NCBI GenBank assembly: GCA_002423285.1
Contig: DIVF01000024.1
Coordinates: 10,768 to 74,767 of the forward strand
Direction: 5' to 3'
DNA from: Micavibrio sp. UBA6139
GTDB lineage: Bacteria > Pseudomonadota > Alphaproteobacteria > Micavibrionales > Micavibrionaceae
Length of the DNA stretch: 64,000 nt
Shown here in pieces: positions 1 through 8,984 of this stretch. The first letter of the stretch is position 1. Each line of letters opens with the position of its first letter. The translations under genes were made by a program, and so were the position numbers. The notes beneath the pieces were generated by a model. That model did no database searches. It was not told the DNA's origin and worked only from the letters and a program-made list of their open reading frames with translations.

Positions 1-228
1 CTTGGAATCGAGTGCTTGCAGATCATCACTGCCGCCAACATGCTGGCCGTTGATGAAAATCTGCGGCACGGTGCGGCGACCCGCAGCACGGGCCAGCATC
101 TCATCGCGCTTTGCATCATCCAGATCGACGCGGATTTCGGTGACTTCGACGCCTTTTCGCTTCAGTAAATCCTTGGCGCGTACGCAATAGGGGCATACTT
201 GCGTTGTGTACATTTCAACAATGGCCAT
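1..228 (-). CDS. grxC: Glutaredoxin 3 (partial, 3' end outside window)
   Basis: Small cytosolic dithiol oxidoreductase that uses glutathione to reduce protein disulfides. The reverse strand reads MAIVEMYTTQVCPYC..., with the CPYC redox motif at residues 12-15, a TVPQIFI cis-proline segment near residue 53 and a glutathione-site GGSDDL near residue 65. These are the three hallmarks of GrxC-type glutaredoxins. Seventy-six codons are visible; the family is usually 80-90 residues, so only the C-terminal few residues are missing. An aggaaag ribosome site precedes the ATG. It is divergent from the FAD monooxygenase at 285. Confidence 0.93.
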   Translation of the reverse strand, partial: MAIVEMYTTQVCPYCVRAKDLLKRKGVEVTEIRVDLDDAKRDEMLARAAGRRTVPQIFINGQHVGGSDDLQALDSK

Positions 229-284
229 TTGTCTTTCCTCTCTCAAATCTCTATAAAGTTATAGCTCATTTCGGAGTTGAAACA

Positions 285-1511
285 ATGGTATCGGCTTTAA
301 AAAACTGTGATGTCGTCATTAGCGGCGGGGGTGTTCCGGGCCTGTGTCTGGCTGCGCTGTTGGCGGATATTGGTCTGGATATCGTGGTTTTGGACCCGCA
401 CCTACCAACACGGATCAAAGATATTCGCCCAGATGGCCGCACCGCCGCCCTGATGGCCGGGTCTGTCAATATTCTACGCGCCGCCGGGGCGTGGGAATTA
501 TGCGAACCGCATGGGTCTGCCCTCAATACACTGCGCATCATTGAAAGTGCCTCCGCCCGCGCCGATTTCCGCGCTGATGATATTGGCCTGCCCTATTTCG
601 GGATCAATATGCAGAATAATCTGCAACGCGCAGCCCTTTACGAAGTGATCTTAAAGAAAAAAAACATCACTTTCCTGTGCCCCGCCATGCTGAAGGACTT
701 CACGACAGATGATGTCGGGGTCAGCGTTACGATCAACGAAAACGGCAAAGAACAAATCCTGCGCACCCGCCTTTTGGTTGGTGCAGATGGCCGCAATTCT
801 GCTGTGCGCGCGCAGGCCGGGATTGAAGTGCGCGATCATGACTATGGCCAGATGGCCATAACCTGCATCATCAATCATTCCAAACCACATGATAACATCT
901 CAACCGAATTTCATCGCCCCGGCGGACCGTTCACCATCGTTCCCCTGCCCGGCAACCAGTCCAGCATTGTCTGGGTTGAATATACGGCAGATGCTGATGC
1001 GTTTTTAAAACTACGCCGTGATGATTTTGAACGTGCCTTGCAAGACCGCACTGAAAATCTGGTGGGTCGCATTGAAATGGTCACACCGCCAGAGGCATGG
1101 CCGCTGAAATCCTTGCACGCGAAATCACTCATCGCACCGCGCCTTGCCTTAATTGCCGAGGCCGCCCACGTCCTCCACCCGCTTGGCGCACAAGGTTTAA
1201 ATTTAAGTCTCCGCGATGCCGCCACCCTCGCCGAAGAAATCGCTGATGCCGCACGCAGCGGTCTTGACATCGGCAGCCACGCCACCCTTCACCGCTATGA
1301 ATTCCGCCGCCGCGCCGATATTCAAACCCGCCTGATGGGCACCGACGGCCTGAACCGCATGGTCAGCAATAATATCGGCCTGCTTCGCACCCTGCGCAGC
1401 ATCGGCCTGAAAACAATCGACGCCATCGAACCGCTTCGCCGCTTTGCCATGAATGAAGGTGTCGTACCGGGTTACGATGACAGCCGATTGTCGCGTGGTG
1501 AAAATTTATAA
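285..1511 (+). CDS. UbiH/UbiF/VisC-family FAD-dependent monooxygenase
   Basis: Flavoprotein hydroxylase of the ubiquinone-ring hydroxylase family, about 408 residues, the usual family length. The N-terminal dinucleotide-binding loop GGGVPG (residues 14-19) follows a beta strand. The middle DG motif is GADGRNSAVR, and the second FAD motif is LALIAEAAHVLHPLGAQGLN followed by LRDA. The family GD dyad (usually GDAAH) is here EAAH. The ATG at 285 is chosen over upstream non-ATG starts because the flavin loop then begins at the expected distance. UbiH, UbiF and UbiI cannot be told apart here, so the hydroxylated ring position is not assigned. Confidence 0.85.
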   Translation: MVSALKNCDVVISGGGVPGLCLAALLADIGLDIVVLDPHLPTRIKDIRPDGRTAALMAGSVNILRAAGAWELCEPHGSALNTLRIIESASARADFRADDIGLPYFGINMQNNLQRAALYEVILKKKNITFLCPAMLKDFTTDDVGVSVTINENGKEQILRTRLLVGADGRNSAVRAQAGIEVRDHDYGQMAITCIINHSKPHDNISTEFHRPGGPFTIVPLPGNQSSIVWVEYTADADAFLKLRRDDFERALQDRTENLVGRIEMVTPPEAWPLKSLHAKSLIAPRLALIAEAAHVLHPLGAQGLNLSLRDAATLAEEIADAARSGLDIGSHATLHRYEFRRRADIQTRLMGTDGLNRMVSNNIGLLRTLRSIGLKTIDAIEPLRRFAMNEGVVPGYDDSRLSRGENL

Positions 1512-1532
1512 GAAAAAAATTGAAGGGGTCGT

Positions 1533-1557
1533 TTGAAGGGGGGATTCCCCCCTTCAA
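1533..1557. repeat. G/C-block palindrome, copy 1
   Basis: Perfect inverted repeat TTGAAGGGGGG-ATT-CCCCCCTTCAA between the convergent ends of the monooxygenase and comF, followed by a short T-rich stretch. It belongs to the dispersed family described in the findings and may terminate transcription from both sides. Confidence 0.8.
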
Positions 1558-1570
1558 CCCCATTCTTTTT

Positions 1571-2332
1571 TTAGGAAAAATCTGTGCTCTTGACGACCCT
1601 TGCAATGGCCAAAACGTGGACGGCTTTGGCACCAGCTTTCAATAAAACTTCGGTGCATTCCTTCACCGTTGCTCCGGTGGTGTAAACGTCATCGACCAGC
1701 AGGATTGTTTTACCAGCCACGCTGCGGCGCGGGTTCACGGCAAAGGCGTTGTGAACATTGGCGGCGCGGTCGCGGGCACCCTTATGACCCTGACTGAGCG
1801 TAGCGCGGATGCGTAACAACCCGTCAGGCAGTACAGCTTTTCCGGTTGCCTTTCCAATGCCAATGGCCAGCAACGCCGCCTGATTATACCGCCGGGACAA
1901 AAGCCGCCAGCGGTGCAGCGGGACCGGAATCACCAGATCCGCCCCCGAAATGACCTCTCCCCCGGCCCGGACCATCATGGGGACCAAAGTCGGGGCCAAT
2001 TGCAGATGGTCGCCATGTTTAAATCTTAAGATTAAATTCCTGCTGGCCTCGTCATAGGCCAAGGCTGCCCGCGCGGTTGAGAAGGGCGGCGGTTCTGACA
2101 GGCACGGACCGCATAACGAAGATTTTTCTGTTTCAAATTCAAAGGGATAACCGCAACAAGCACAAAATGGGACGGCAATGAAGCGCAAGGACTGCCATGC
2201 TTCGGGCGATAACGTCCCCTGCACAGGCACAATCTCCCCGCTGATCGCACAGCGCGGCGGCAAAATTAGGTCGATAACTCTCAGCCAGATGGCTCTTTTT
2301 TCCTTGGAATCTGCTATCATTACCCTATTCAT
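1571..2332 (-). CDS. comF: ComF family phosphoribosyltransferase-like protein
   Basis: Probable ComF/GntX family protein, 253 residues; homologues are involved in DNA uptake in competent bacteria. The N-terminal third has the paired-cysteine zinc-ribbon arrangement (PPRCAISG, CACCGYPF, LCGPCLSEPP). The C-terminal part carries the type I phosphoribosyltransferase PRPP loop ILLVDDVYTTGATV and a DLVIPVPLHRWRLLSRRYNQ segment typical of ComF. The start at 2332 has an AGGGTAA ribosome site just upstream; an in-frame ATG at 2320 is an alternative. No other competence genes are in the window, so the uptake role is from the family only. Confidence 0.85.
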   Translation of the reverse strand: MNRVMIADSKEKRAIWLRVIDLILPPRCAISGEIVPVQGTLSPEAWQSLRFIAVPFCACCGYPFEFETEKSSLCGPCLSEPPPFSTARAALAYDEASRNLILRFKHGDHLQLAPTLVPMMVRAGGEVISGADLVIPVPLHRWRLLSRRYNQAALLAIGIGKATGKAVLPDGLLRIRATLSQGHKGARDRAANVHNAFAVNPRRSVAGKTILLVDDVYTTGATVKECTEVLLKAGAKAVHVLAIARVVKSTDFS

Positions 2333-2444
2333 TTACCCTAATATTTGTTGCTTTGCGAGGTCGCAATCAGCTAAAGTAACGAATTATTGAATTACAAAGT
2401 GTGGTTTGGGAAAAGATTAACTTAGACAGGCGTTTAGACTAAAA

Positions 2445-5015
2445 ATGGCTCCGTCAAAGAAACGATCACTGAGAGAAGGACACCGCCAAGCCATTGGTGT
2501 CGATGATCGTGCCGAAGTTGCGGCGGCGAAAAAACGTGCTAAGCCCATTGTCACCACCGACAACCCCCTCACCGATCGTTATGAATTGTTGCGCGATGTT
2601 CCGCGCACCACCATCCGCAAGGCATGGTTCACGCTGTCGCATTTGATGCTGGAACCCGGCGCGACCTTGGTTGATATGGGATGCCAAGATGGCGCGATGG
2701 CGTATTGCATGGCAGTCCTGAACCCCGAATGCCACGTGATCGGTGTCGATGCTGATAAGAAACTGATTCAATCCGCGCGCAATACCTATCACCGCGGCAA
2801 CCTTGAATTCATCTGCGGCGATGTCGGCGCGCCAGATTTGATGCCGCCGGGCAGCGTCAATGCCATCGTCAATTCATTTATCCTGCACGAAATTTACTCC
2901 GGGTCGCAATACAATGACCGCCCCGTTGTGCAGATGCTGGAAAACCAGTTTGCCTTGCTGAAACCCGAAGGGTTGATGTATATCCGCGATTTCGCGATGC
3001 CAACTGCCAGCGAATATGTCCTGATGGAAATGCCAGACATCGCCAGTGCTGGCCCGCATCTGGATGATATGTCCGAAGCCGATTTGCTGGTCTGGTATTC
3101 CGAACACGCCCGCCCACGGCAAGATCCAGGCTGCACAGGGTTCTTCCTGGAAGAGCTGCCACCGCGCTTCCCGAAAACACGTCTGTTCCGCCTGCCATCG
3201 AAATGGGCGTATGAATTTGTGATGCGGAAAGATGAACGCGCACGCTGGGAAGATGAACTGCCCAAGGAATATACCTTCTTCACCGAACGCGAATACCGCA
3301 AAACCCTGCGCGGGTTAGGTGGTCGCGTCCTGTACACGGCACCGCACTGGGATGAACAATTCATCAAGGCAAAATTCGACGGCCATTTCCGCATCTATGA
3401 CGAGATGGGCAATGTGCAGGGCACACCACCGACCAGCTTTATCGCCATCGCCCAGAAAATCGGCGACCGCGTATCACTGCGTTTGAATGAACGTCGCCCA
3501 TCGACAAAACAGGGAAATTCATTGCGCGTCAACGCCATGCGTAACGAAGTCGATGGCCGCATCGTCGATGTGATCAGCCGCGATATCAGCACCACAGAAA
3601 TCCTGCCCTACCGCGTCACCGAAAATGGCGAACTGAACATATTCGTTCACACTGGCGTGCCGCGCGGCATTATCAACGCGGTTCCCCGCAACGGACGCGA
3701 TCTGGATGGCAAACGCTGGTCGGGTCACATGACCGAAACCATTGCCCTGAGCGCTGATCTGGTTAACAGCATTGCCGAAGATGATATCAAGGGCGCGGTG
3801 TACCTGATGCGCGACATGGTCGGCCTGCGCCCGATGCCAAATCGCAGCCTTGAAAGAGGCCCTGCCTTCTACCCGGCCCCTGATTTTATTGATGAACGGA
3901 TTGAAACACGCTTCATTGAGGTTGAACAACCAGATGGCCCGATTGAACCAAAATCAATCGCATCTGATTTGACCGGATTCCAATCCACCGGCCGGATTAT
4001 TGAGATCAGCGCGCAGCATATCTTGAACGCTGTATCGGTTGGCATCATCCCGAATGCGCAGCTGGAAATGCAAATTCTAGCCCTGTATCAGAAACTGGGC
4101 CTGAAGGCCGAAACATGGGCCGATAGCCCGCTGGCTTTGCCAGAAGTTGATGTTGAACAAACCGATATTCGTGACCTGATGGTCAAGATGTCGGAAAAAG
4201 ATGCACGTTATTCCCAGTCACGCGGTTCCGCCGGACAATGGCGCACGCTGCAATCGATCTTCGTTGATGAAGGCCATGTAAACGGGGCATTGACCGGTCT
4301 GGCATCACGCGAGCTTGATTTTGCTGTCTCGGACGAAACAACCGAAAACATCGCGGTCATCCTGCCATTGGTCAAAAGCATGTCAGGTGAAGTTCTGGCC
4401 GGGTTCGTCACCGATTATTTGCCTGTGCCACAGCGTTATAAGGGTTCCGGTTTCAGTGTTTCGGCACCGACATTGTCCCTGCCCCGTGAAATCACATCAA
4501 TGGATGCCGCACGCAATTACATCGCGAACCATTTCAAAGTGAAACCAGAAAACATCACCCGCATGGGCGAAAGTTTCTTCTGCCATCTGGGTGTAACGCC
4601 GCAGCGCATCTATCCCTTCGCCATGACCGCGCCGATTGGTGGCAATAGCGGTCCGTTTGGTCGCTCCACCTATGCGCCGCTCAGCGATCTGTGGAAACTG
4701 ATGTACTGGGATAACAGCAAAAGCTTTATGAAAATTATGTCGCTGGCCTATAAACGCCTCGGCGAAAATTCCGATCTGTCCACGGCATGGGATTTCAGCA
4801 AAAAACTCGCTGACCACCATGAACGTCCGGTCGCGGCACAATCCACCGATATGCGTGGGCTGGGCGGTAAGTCCAGCAAGACAACCGCAACCGGTGAAGG
4901 CGGCGGCGACAACGGCGGAACATCTTCCGGTGGCGGCGCAGGCGAACCTGCAGCATCCATCCCGGAAGAAAACACGCAAAAGAACCAAGATCAGCGCAAA
5001 CCGCTGCCCAAATAA
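2445..5015 (+). CDS. Large protein with N-terminal class I SAM-dependent methyltransferase domain
   Basis: 856-residue cytosolic protein. Residues about 60-200 form a class I methyltransferase: motif I VDMGCQDG (76-83), the acidic strand-2 end VDAD (101-104), and a motif-IV-like NSFILHEIY. The remaining 600 residues match no family I can name with confidence. Two internal segments (about residues 380-500 and 630-740) each contain a beta-rich stretch ending in an acidic helix, loosely Nudix-like. The tail from about residue 810 is low-complexity Gly/Ser/Glu. The next gene, also a methyltransferase, starts 2 nt downstream, so the pair is almost certainly co-transcribed. Substrate unknown. Confidence 0.72.
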   Translation: MAPSKKRSLREGHRQAIGVDDRAEVAAAKKRAKPIVTTDNPLTDRYELLRDVPRTTIRKAWFTLSHLMLEPGATLVDMGCQDGAMAYCMAVLNPECHVIGVDADKKLIQSARNTYHRGNLEFICGDVGAPDLMPPGSVNAIVNSFILHEIYSGSQYNDRPVVQMLENQFALLKPEGLMYIRDFAMPTASEYVLMEMPDIASAGPHLDDMSEADLLVWYSEHARPRQDPGCTGFFLEELPPRFPKTRLFRLPSKWAYEFVMRKDERARWEDELPKEYTFFTEREYRKTLRGLGGRVLYTAPHWDEQFIKAKFDGHFRIYDEMGNVQGTPPTSFIAIAQKIGDRVSLRLNERRPSTKQGNSLRVNAMRNEVDGRIVDVISRDISTTEILPYRVTENGELNIFVHTGVPRGIINAVPRNGRDLDGKRWSGHMTETIALSADLVNSIAEDDIKGAVYLMRDMVGLRPMPNRSLERGPAFYPAPDFIDERIETRFIEVEQPDGPIEPKSIASDLTGFQSTGRIIEISAQHILNAVSVGIIPNAQLEMQILALYQKLGLKAETWADSPLALPEVDVEQTDIRDLMVKMSEKDARYSQSRGSAGQWRTLQSIFVDEGHVNGALTGLASRELDFAVSDETTENIAVILPLVKSMSGEVLAGFVTDYLPVPQRYKGSGFSVSAPTLSLPREITSMDAARNYIANHFKVKPENITRMGESFFCHLGVTPQRIYPFAMTAPIGGNSGPFGRSTYAPLSDLWKLMYWDNSKSFMKIMSLAYKRLGENSDLSTAWDFSKKLADHHERPVAAQSTDMRGLGGKSSKTTATGEGGGDNGGTSSGGGAGEPAASIPEENTQKNQDQRKPLPK

Positions 5016-5017
5016 TC

Positions 5018-5938
5018 ATGCAAAATGACATCCTGATTTTTGACCGGAACCGCGTCCGTTTAAACCGCGACCGTGCCGCCCGGCAAAGCCGCAAAGATGG
5101 CGGCCATCATGACTTCATGCATGATTGGGCTGTTCGCGCCCTGATGAACCGCCTCAGCGATGTAAAGCGTGACTTTGATCTGGCGCTTCTCATCGGTGCT
5201 ACGGGATCAAAATCTCTGCTCCAGCAACAAAAAATCGGCACGTTGATCCAGATGGATTTATCCGCTGAACATCTGAAAAACAATATCGGGGAACATGTTC
5301 AATTAAGCCTGCAAGGCAGCGAAGAATTTTTACCCTTTGCCCCGCAAAGCCTCGACCTCATTCTCTCTCCGCTAACGCTTCACACTGTCAATGACCTGCC
5401 CGGTGCCTTGCTACAAATCCGCCAGACGCTAAAACCCGATGGCTTATTTCTGGCCGCCATGCTGGGCGGTGAAACACTGCACGAACTGCGCAGCGTCATG
5501 ATGGATGCCGAAATGAATTTACGCGGCGGGATCAGCCCCCGCATCGCCCCCTTCGCCGACAAACCCCAAGCCGGGGCCTTACTCCAGCGTGCCGGATTCA
5601 ACCTGCCGGTCATCGATTCTGAAATCATCACCGTGACCTACGAAAATGCCTTCCGCCTGATGCAAGATGTTCGCTTCATGGGTGAAGGCAATGCGATTTT
5701 AAAACGCGACACAAAATTCACCGGACGCGATTTATTTACCGAAGCCGCACGTCTGTACCACGAACGCTTCTCCGGCCCCGATGGCCGCATCAACGCCACC
5801 TTCGAAATCATCTTCATGATCGGCTGGGCCCCCCACGAAAGCCAACAAAAACCCTTGCGCCCCGGTAGCGCCACGGCGCGTTTAGCAGACGTTTTAGGCA
5901 GCACAGAGATAGGGACAGGGGAAAGCACAGGAACTTAA
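5018..5938 (+). CDS. NDUFAF5/BioC-like SAM-dependent methyltransferase
   Basis: 306-residue class I methyltransferase-fold protein. It begins with FDRNRVRLNRDRAARQ, the characteristic N-terminus of the NDUFAF5 branch, and has LDLILSPLTLHTVNDLPGAL (motif IV/post IV) and LKPDGLFLAAMLGGETLHEL, also typical of that branch. Human NDUFAF5 is a mitochondrial complex I assembly factor that modifies an arginine of NDUFS7; alphaproteobacterial homologues are presumed equivalents. The glycine-rich SAM loop is weak (LIGATGS), as in this subfamily. It follows the larger methyltransferase by 2 nt. The complex I role is inferred from the family. Confidence 0.75.
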   Translation: MQNDILIFDRNRVRLNRDRAARQSRKDGGHHDFMHDWAVRALMNRLSDVKRDFDLALLIGATGSKSLLQQQKIGTLIQMDLSAEHLKNNIGEHVQLSLQGSEEFLPFAPQSLDLILSPLTLHTVNDLPGALLQIRQTLKPDGLFLAAMLGGETLHELRSVMMDAEMNLRGGISPRIAPFADKPQAGALLQRAGFNLPVIDSEIITVTYENAFRLMQDVRFMGEGNAILKRDTKFTGRDLFTEAARLYHERFSGPDGRINATFEIIFMIGWAPHESQQKPLRPGSATARLADVLGSTEIGTGESTGT

Positions 5939-5948
5939 AGGAATGGGG

Positions 5949-5971
5949 TTAAGGGGGCATTGCCCCCTTAA
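5949..5971. repeat. G/C-block palindrome, copy 2
   Basis: Inverted repeat TTAAGGGGGCA-TT-GCCCCCTTAA just after the methyltransferase pair, nested in flanking GGGGTT/AAACCC blocks. Same family as the other copies listed. Confidence 0.8.
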
Positions 5972-6000
5972 AAACCCTTTACTCTTTTTCTATGAGATAA

Positions 6001-6040
6001 AAAAAGGGCGCAGGAGGTTGAACCTTCCGCGCCCTTTTTA
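6001..6040 (-). terminator. Rho-independent terminator (probably bidirectional)
   Basis: Long stem AAAAAGGGCGC / GCGCCCTTTTT with an inner GGAGGTT/AACCTTCC extension. On the minus strand it lies just after the stop of the 6054-6443 gene; the flanking A and T runs allow termination in both directions. Confidence 0.85.
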
Positions 6041-6053
6041 ATTCAATTAAATT

Positions 6054-6443
6054 CTATTCTTCGCTCTTTGGGCGATTTGGTGCGCCTTGGCTTTGCGAAC
6101 GACGACGCAGGACATGGCGTGGTGCAGCAGATGGCTGTGCGCCGCCGCCTTGGTTGCCGCTATCGCTGTTGAAGTTACCGGCATTGTCGCCGTTATCATC
6201 TTCTTCGCCCTGACGCTTGCGTGTTGCGCGGTGCGGAGGGATTGGAATTGGGCGCAGGGCCATTTCATCGCGTTCGCTGACAGCGATTTCAACTTCCAGA
6301 CGGGCGGAAACTTTGCGCAGTTCGTGAATAGCATCCTGCAATGTTTCGCGGGATTCTGCATCTTTCTTCGCTGTGTGCCAGGCCAGGTAAGCCTTGATGC
6401 AATTATCAGCGACATCGCGCAGTCTTTTTTCGATTTCGTCCAT
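6054..6443 (-). CDS. Conserved-looking hypothetical protein, acidic/basic two-part
   Basis: 129 residues. The first 60 are predicted helical and charged (DEIEKRLRDVADNCIKAYLAW then a heptad-like helix ending VEIAVSERDEMALRPIPIPP). The last 65 are disordered and Gln/Gly/Asn/Arg-rich, ending in RRRSQSQ. This frame is preferred over an overlapping one because it has an AAAGGAACG ribosome site, a sensible helical N-terminus and its own terminator. A function is not recognised; the basic, low-complexity tail could bind nucleic acid, which is only a guess. Confidence 0.7.
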   Translation of the reverse strand: MDEIEKRLRDVADNCIKAYLAWHTAKKDAESRETLQDAIHELRKVSARLEVEIAVSERDEMALRPIPIPPHRATRKRQGEEDDNGDNAGNFNSDSGNQGGGAQPSAAPRHVLRRRSQSQGAPNRPKSEE

Positions 6444-6524
6444 GATCGTTCCTTTATTCGAAATTCTTTATAAAACAGAGGATAAACCCCATACGGACAA
6501 TCCGCAAGGGGATGGGCGCGCTTG

Positions 6525-7571
6525 TTAGCTCGCGCCGAATACGTTGTTAATTTGCTGCGTCACGCGCACGAAAGTTGTGCGTTTTGACAGCTCTTTCAGG
6601 GTTTTTGCCCCGACATAAGTACAGGCCGAACGAATTCCGCCTAAAATGTCCTGCAACGTGCCAGATAATTCACCACGGTATGGAATTTTGACCGTCTTGC
6701 CTTCGCTGGCACGGTATTCAGCAACGCCGCCAGAATGTTTGTGCATGGCTGTGTTGCTGCTCATCCCGTAGAAGGTTACGAATTTTTGACCGTTCTCTTC
6801 GACGATTTCGGCTTCGCATTCATCATGCCCGGCAAGCATTCCGCCCAGCATCACGAAATCAGAACCCGCACCGAATGCCTTGGACAGATCGCCCGGAACA
6901 GTGCAACCACCATCCGCACAAACCAGACCACCCAAACCATGCGCCGCATCAGCACATTCGATAATGGCAGAAAGTTGCGGGTACCCAACACCGGTCATTT
7001 TGCGTGTTGTGCAAACACTGCCTGGGCCAATCCCGACCTTGACCACATCGGCCCCGGCCAGAATAAGTTCTTCGGTCATCTCACCAGTCACGACATTGCC
7101 CGCCATGATGGTAACGTTTGGCATACGGTCACGCATTTTTTTCACGAACAGGGCGAAAGGTTCACTGTAACCATTGGCCACATCAATGCATATTTTATTA
7201 AGGTTTTTAGCAGCAGAAGATTTCAGGAAAGCATTCAGCTTCTCTTCATCCTTTTCCGACACCCCCATGCTGAACCATGCGTTTTCACGCGCATCTGATT
7301 CATAAAACGCAACCAATTGTTCAAGCGTGTAGTGCTTGTGTAACGCTGCGCTCAGGCCATCGCCCTGTTTTAAAAACGAACGCGCCATGGCCATTGTACC
7401 AACACCGTCCATATTCGCGGCGATGATCGGCACACCAGCATATTTATGGCCGCTCCATTTAAAGGAATATTGCCGACTGATATCGACTTCCTTGCGGCTG
7501 GAAAGGGTGGAGCGTTTAGGACGGATCAAAACGTCTTTGAAGTCCAATTTAATGTCTTGTTCGATGCGCAT
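6525..7571 (-). CDS. guaC: GMP reductase
   Basis: NADPH-dependent deamination of GMP to IMP, returning guanine nucleotides to the purine pool. A TIM-barrel enzyme of the IMPDH/GMPR family, 348 residues from the chosen start, matching the usual 345-348. The catalytic cysteine loop is GIGPGSVCTTRKMTGVGYPQ with Cys187, and the phosphate-binding CADGGC segment follows. The absence of CBS domains and the Thr-Thr-Arg loop separate it from IMP dehydrogenase. The longer frame to 7679 is rejected because the first 36 residues are unlike the family and overlap the DUF1192 gene. DUF1192 lies directly upstream on the same strand. Confidence 0.93.
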   Translation of the reverse strand: MRIEQDIKLDFKDVLIRPKRSTLSSRKEVDISRQYSFKWSGHKYAGVPIIAANMDGVGTMAMARSFLKQGDGLSAALHKHYTLEQLVAFYESDARENAWFSMGVSEKDEEKLNAFLKSSAAKNLNKICIDVANGYSEPFALFVKKMRDRMPNVTIMAGNVVTGEMTEELILAGADVVKVGIGPGSVCTTRKMTGVGYPQLSAIIECADAAHGLGGLVCADGGCTVPGDLSKAFGAGSDFVMLGGMLAGHDECEAEIVEENGQKFVTFYGMSSNTAMHKHSGGVAEYRASEGKTVKIPYRGELSGTLQDILGGIRSACTYVGAKTLKELSKRTTFVRVTQQINNVFGAS

Positions 7572-7587
7572 GAAAAAACTCTGATTG

Positions 7588-7770
7588 TCAGGATTTAAAG
7601 GCAGCAGCCGCGCGGTCGCGGATGGCTTTCTTTTTGATGATTTCTTTCTCGGTCCGCTCAATTTCAGCCCGAAGCTCAACGATATAAGCCTCCAGCTCAG
7701 CTACACCTAAGTTTTCCAGATTCTTCTGGGCTGGTGCTTTTTTCTGGGGTTCAAGATCGTCATTGAACAT
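7588..7770 (-). CDS. DUF1192 family small protein
   Basis: 60-residue protein with the DUF1192 pattern: a short acidic N-terminus (FNDDLEP), then LGVAELEAYIVELRAEIERTEKEI, a single coiled-coil helix, and a basic end (KKKAIRDRAAAAFKS). The family is restricted to Alphaproteobacteria and has no assigned biochemical role. It is divergent from the quinone oxidoreductase and sits 17 nt before guaC, so the two may share a transcript. Confidence 0.88.
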   Translation of the reverse strand: MFNDDLEPQKKAPAQKNLENLGVAELEAYIVELRAEIERTEKEIIKKKAIRDRAAAAFKS

Positions 7771-7816
7771 GGTGTCAAATCCGGCTGTTGTCGGGGTCGG
7801 GAAAGCGCCCTACATT

Positions 7817-8779
7817 ATGCGGATGACACAGCAAATGCAAGCAATCGAGATTATCCCGCCCGGCCTGTTAACCATGGCCCAACGCCCTGTTCCAATTGCG
7901 AAATCTGGCGAAATCCTGATCCGCGTGGCCGCAGCGGGGGTGAATCGACCCGACCTTTTGCAGCGAATTGGCAAATACCCGCCCCCGCCGGGCATTACCG
8001 ACATTCCGGGGCTGGAAGTCGCCGGGGTTGATGTGGTCACCGGAAACCGGGTTTGCGCCCTGTTGGCCGGGGGTGGATATGCGGAATATGCCGTGGCCCC
8101 TGTCGGGCAATGCCTGTCCATTCCACCGAATTTAAGCATGGTCGAAGCCGCCGCTTTGCCCGAAACGGTCTTCACCGTTTGGAATAATGTTTTTGTGCGC
8201 GGAAAATTACAACCCGGCGAAACATTACTGGTCCATGGCGGATCATCAGGCATTGGCACCATCGCCATCCAAATGGCAAAGGCCCTTGGCGCGCGGGTCA
8301 TTATCACCGCAGGCAGCGATGAAAAATGCGCGGCATGTTTAGCATTGGGTGCTGATCTGGTCATCAATTACAAAACCCATGACTTCGTTGCTGAAATCGC
8401 ACGCGAAGGCGGCGTTGATATCATCCTTGATATGGTTGGCGGTGATTATGTGCCGCGCAATCTGGAATGTTTAAAGCTGGATGGCCGCCATGTCAGCATC
8501 GCATCCCTGAACGGATCAAAGGTGAATGTTGATATTCGCACCATCATGCAAAAACGCATCATCATGACCGGGTCCACCTTGCGCCCCCGCCCCTTACACG
8601 AAAAGGAAATGCTGACCCGCGGGATTGAGGAACATATCTGGCCCCATATTGCCCGTGGCACCATCAAACCACTGGTCCACACCACCTTTCCACTGGCCGA
8701 GGCGCAAAAGGCCCATGACTTACTGGAATCCGGCGATCTGGCCGGAAAAATCGTCCTAACCACCGATTTCACCGAATAA
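7817..8779 (+). CDS. NAD(P)H quinone oxidoreductase, PIG3/zeta-crystallin type
   Basis: Medium-chain dehydrogenase/reductase without the catalytic zinc, about 320 residues. It shows the PIG3-subfamily segment AAGVNRPDLLQRIGKYPPPP, the NADPH-binding loop LLVHGGSSGIGTIAIQMAKA and the partial pyridine site IITAGSDEKC. Substrates are probably quinones. The ORF opens further upstream; the ATG at 7817 is taken because a gggaaag ribosome site lies 11 nt before it. In-frame ATGs at 7823 and 7835 (giving MQAIEI, the family's usual beginning) are equally possible. Confidence 0.87.
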   Translation: MRMTQQMQAIEIIPPGLLTMAQRPVPIAKSGEILIRVAAAGVNRPDLLQRIGKYPPPPGITDIPGLEVAGVDVVTGNRVCALLAGGGYAEYAVAPVGQCLSIPPNLSMVEAAALPETVFTVWNNVFVRGKLQPGETLLVHGGSSGIGTIAIQMAKALGARVIITAGSDEKCAACLALGADLVINYKTHDFVAEIAREGGVDIILDMVGGDYVPRNLECLKLDGRHVSIASLNGSKVNVDIRTIMQKRIIMTGSTLRPRPLHEKEMLTRGIEEHIWPHIARGTIKPLVHTTFPLAEAQKAHDLLESGDLAGKIVLTTDFTE

Positions 8780-8798
8780 AGACAAAAGAATAGGGTTT

Positions 8799-8821
8799 TT
8801 AAGGAGGAGTTGCCCCCTTAA
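8799..8821. repeat. G/C-block palindrome, copy 3 (imperfect)
   Basis: Degenerate copy TTAAGGAGGAG-TT-GCCCCCTTAA downstream of the quinone oxidoreductase; two mismatches against the family core. Confidence 0.65.
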
Positions 8822-8923
8822 CCCCGTTATTTCTTACCTTTCAGGCCATATAGTTCTGGCGGAACGCCCGTGAAGTGATTATATTCCTGTTATTCCCGGC
8901 AATTTGAATAGCGTCGAGAGTGG

Positions 8924-8943
8924 GCCTCCTGAAACAGGGAGGC
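8924..8943 (+). promoter_or_regulatory. Leader hairpin upstream of trcR
   Basis: GCCTCC-N8-GGAGGC stem in the 5' leader, ending 28 nt before the AAAGGAG ribosome site (8972-8978) of trcR. No T tract follows closely, so it looks like a leader structure rather than a terminator. Functional role unproven. Confidence 0.4.
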
Positions 8944-8984
8944 AGCACGCAACAGAGTTTTATCGTTCCTCAAAGGAGTATGAC

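Noticed and set aside
4748..4975. Minus-strand ORFs opposite the large methyltransferase
   Set aside because: Mirror-frame products of a Gly-rich coding tail; no starts with ribosome sites.
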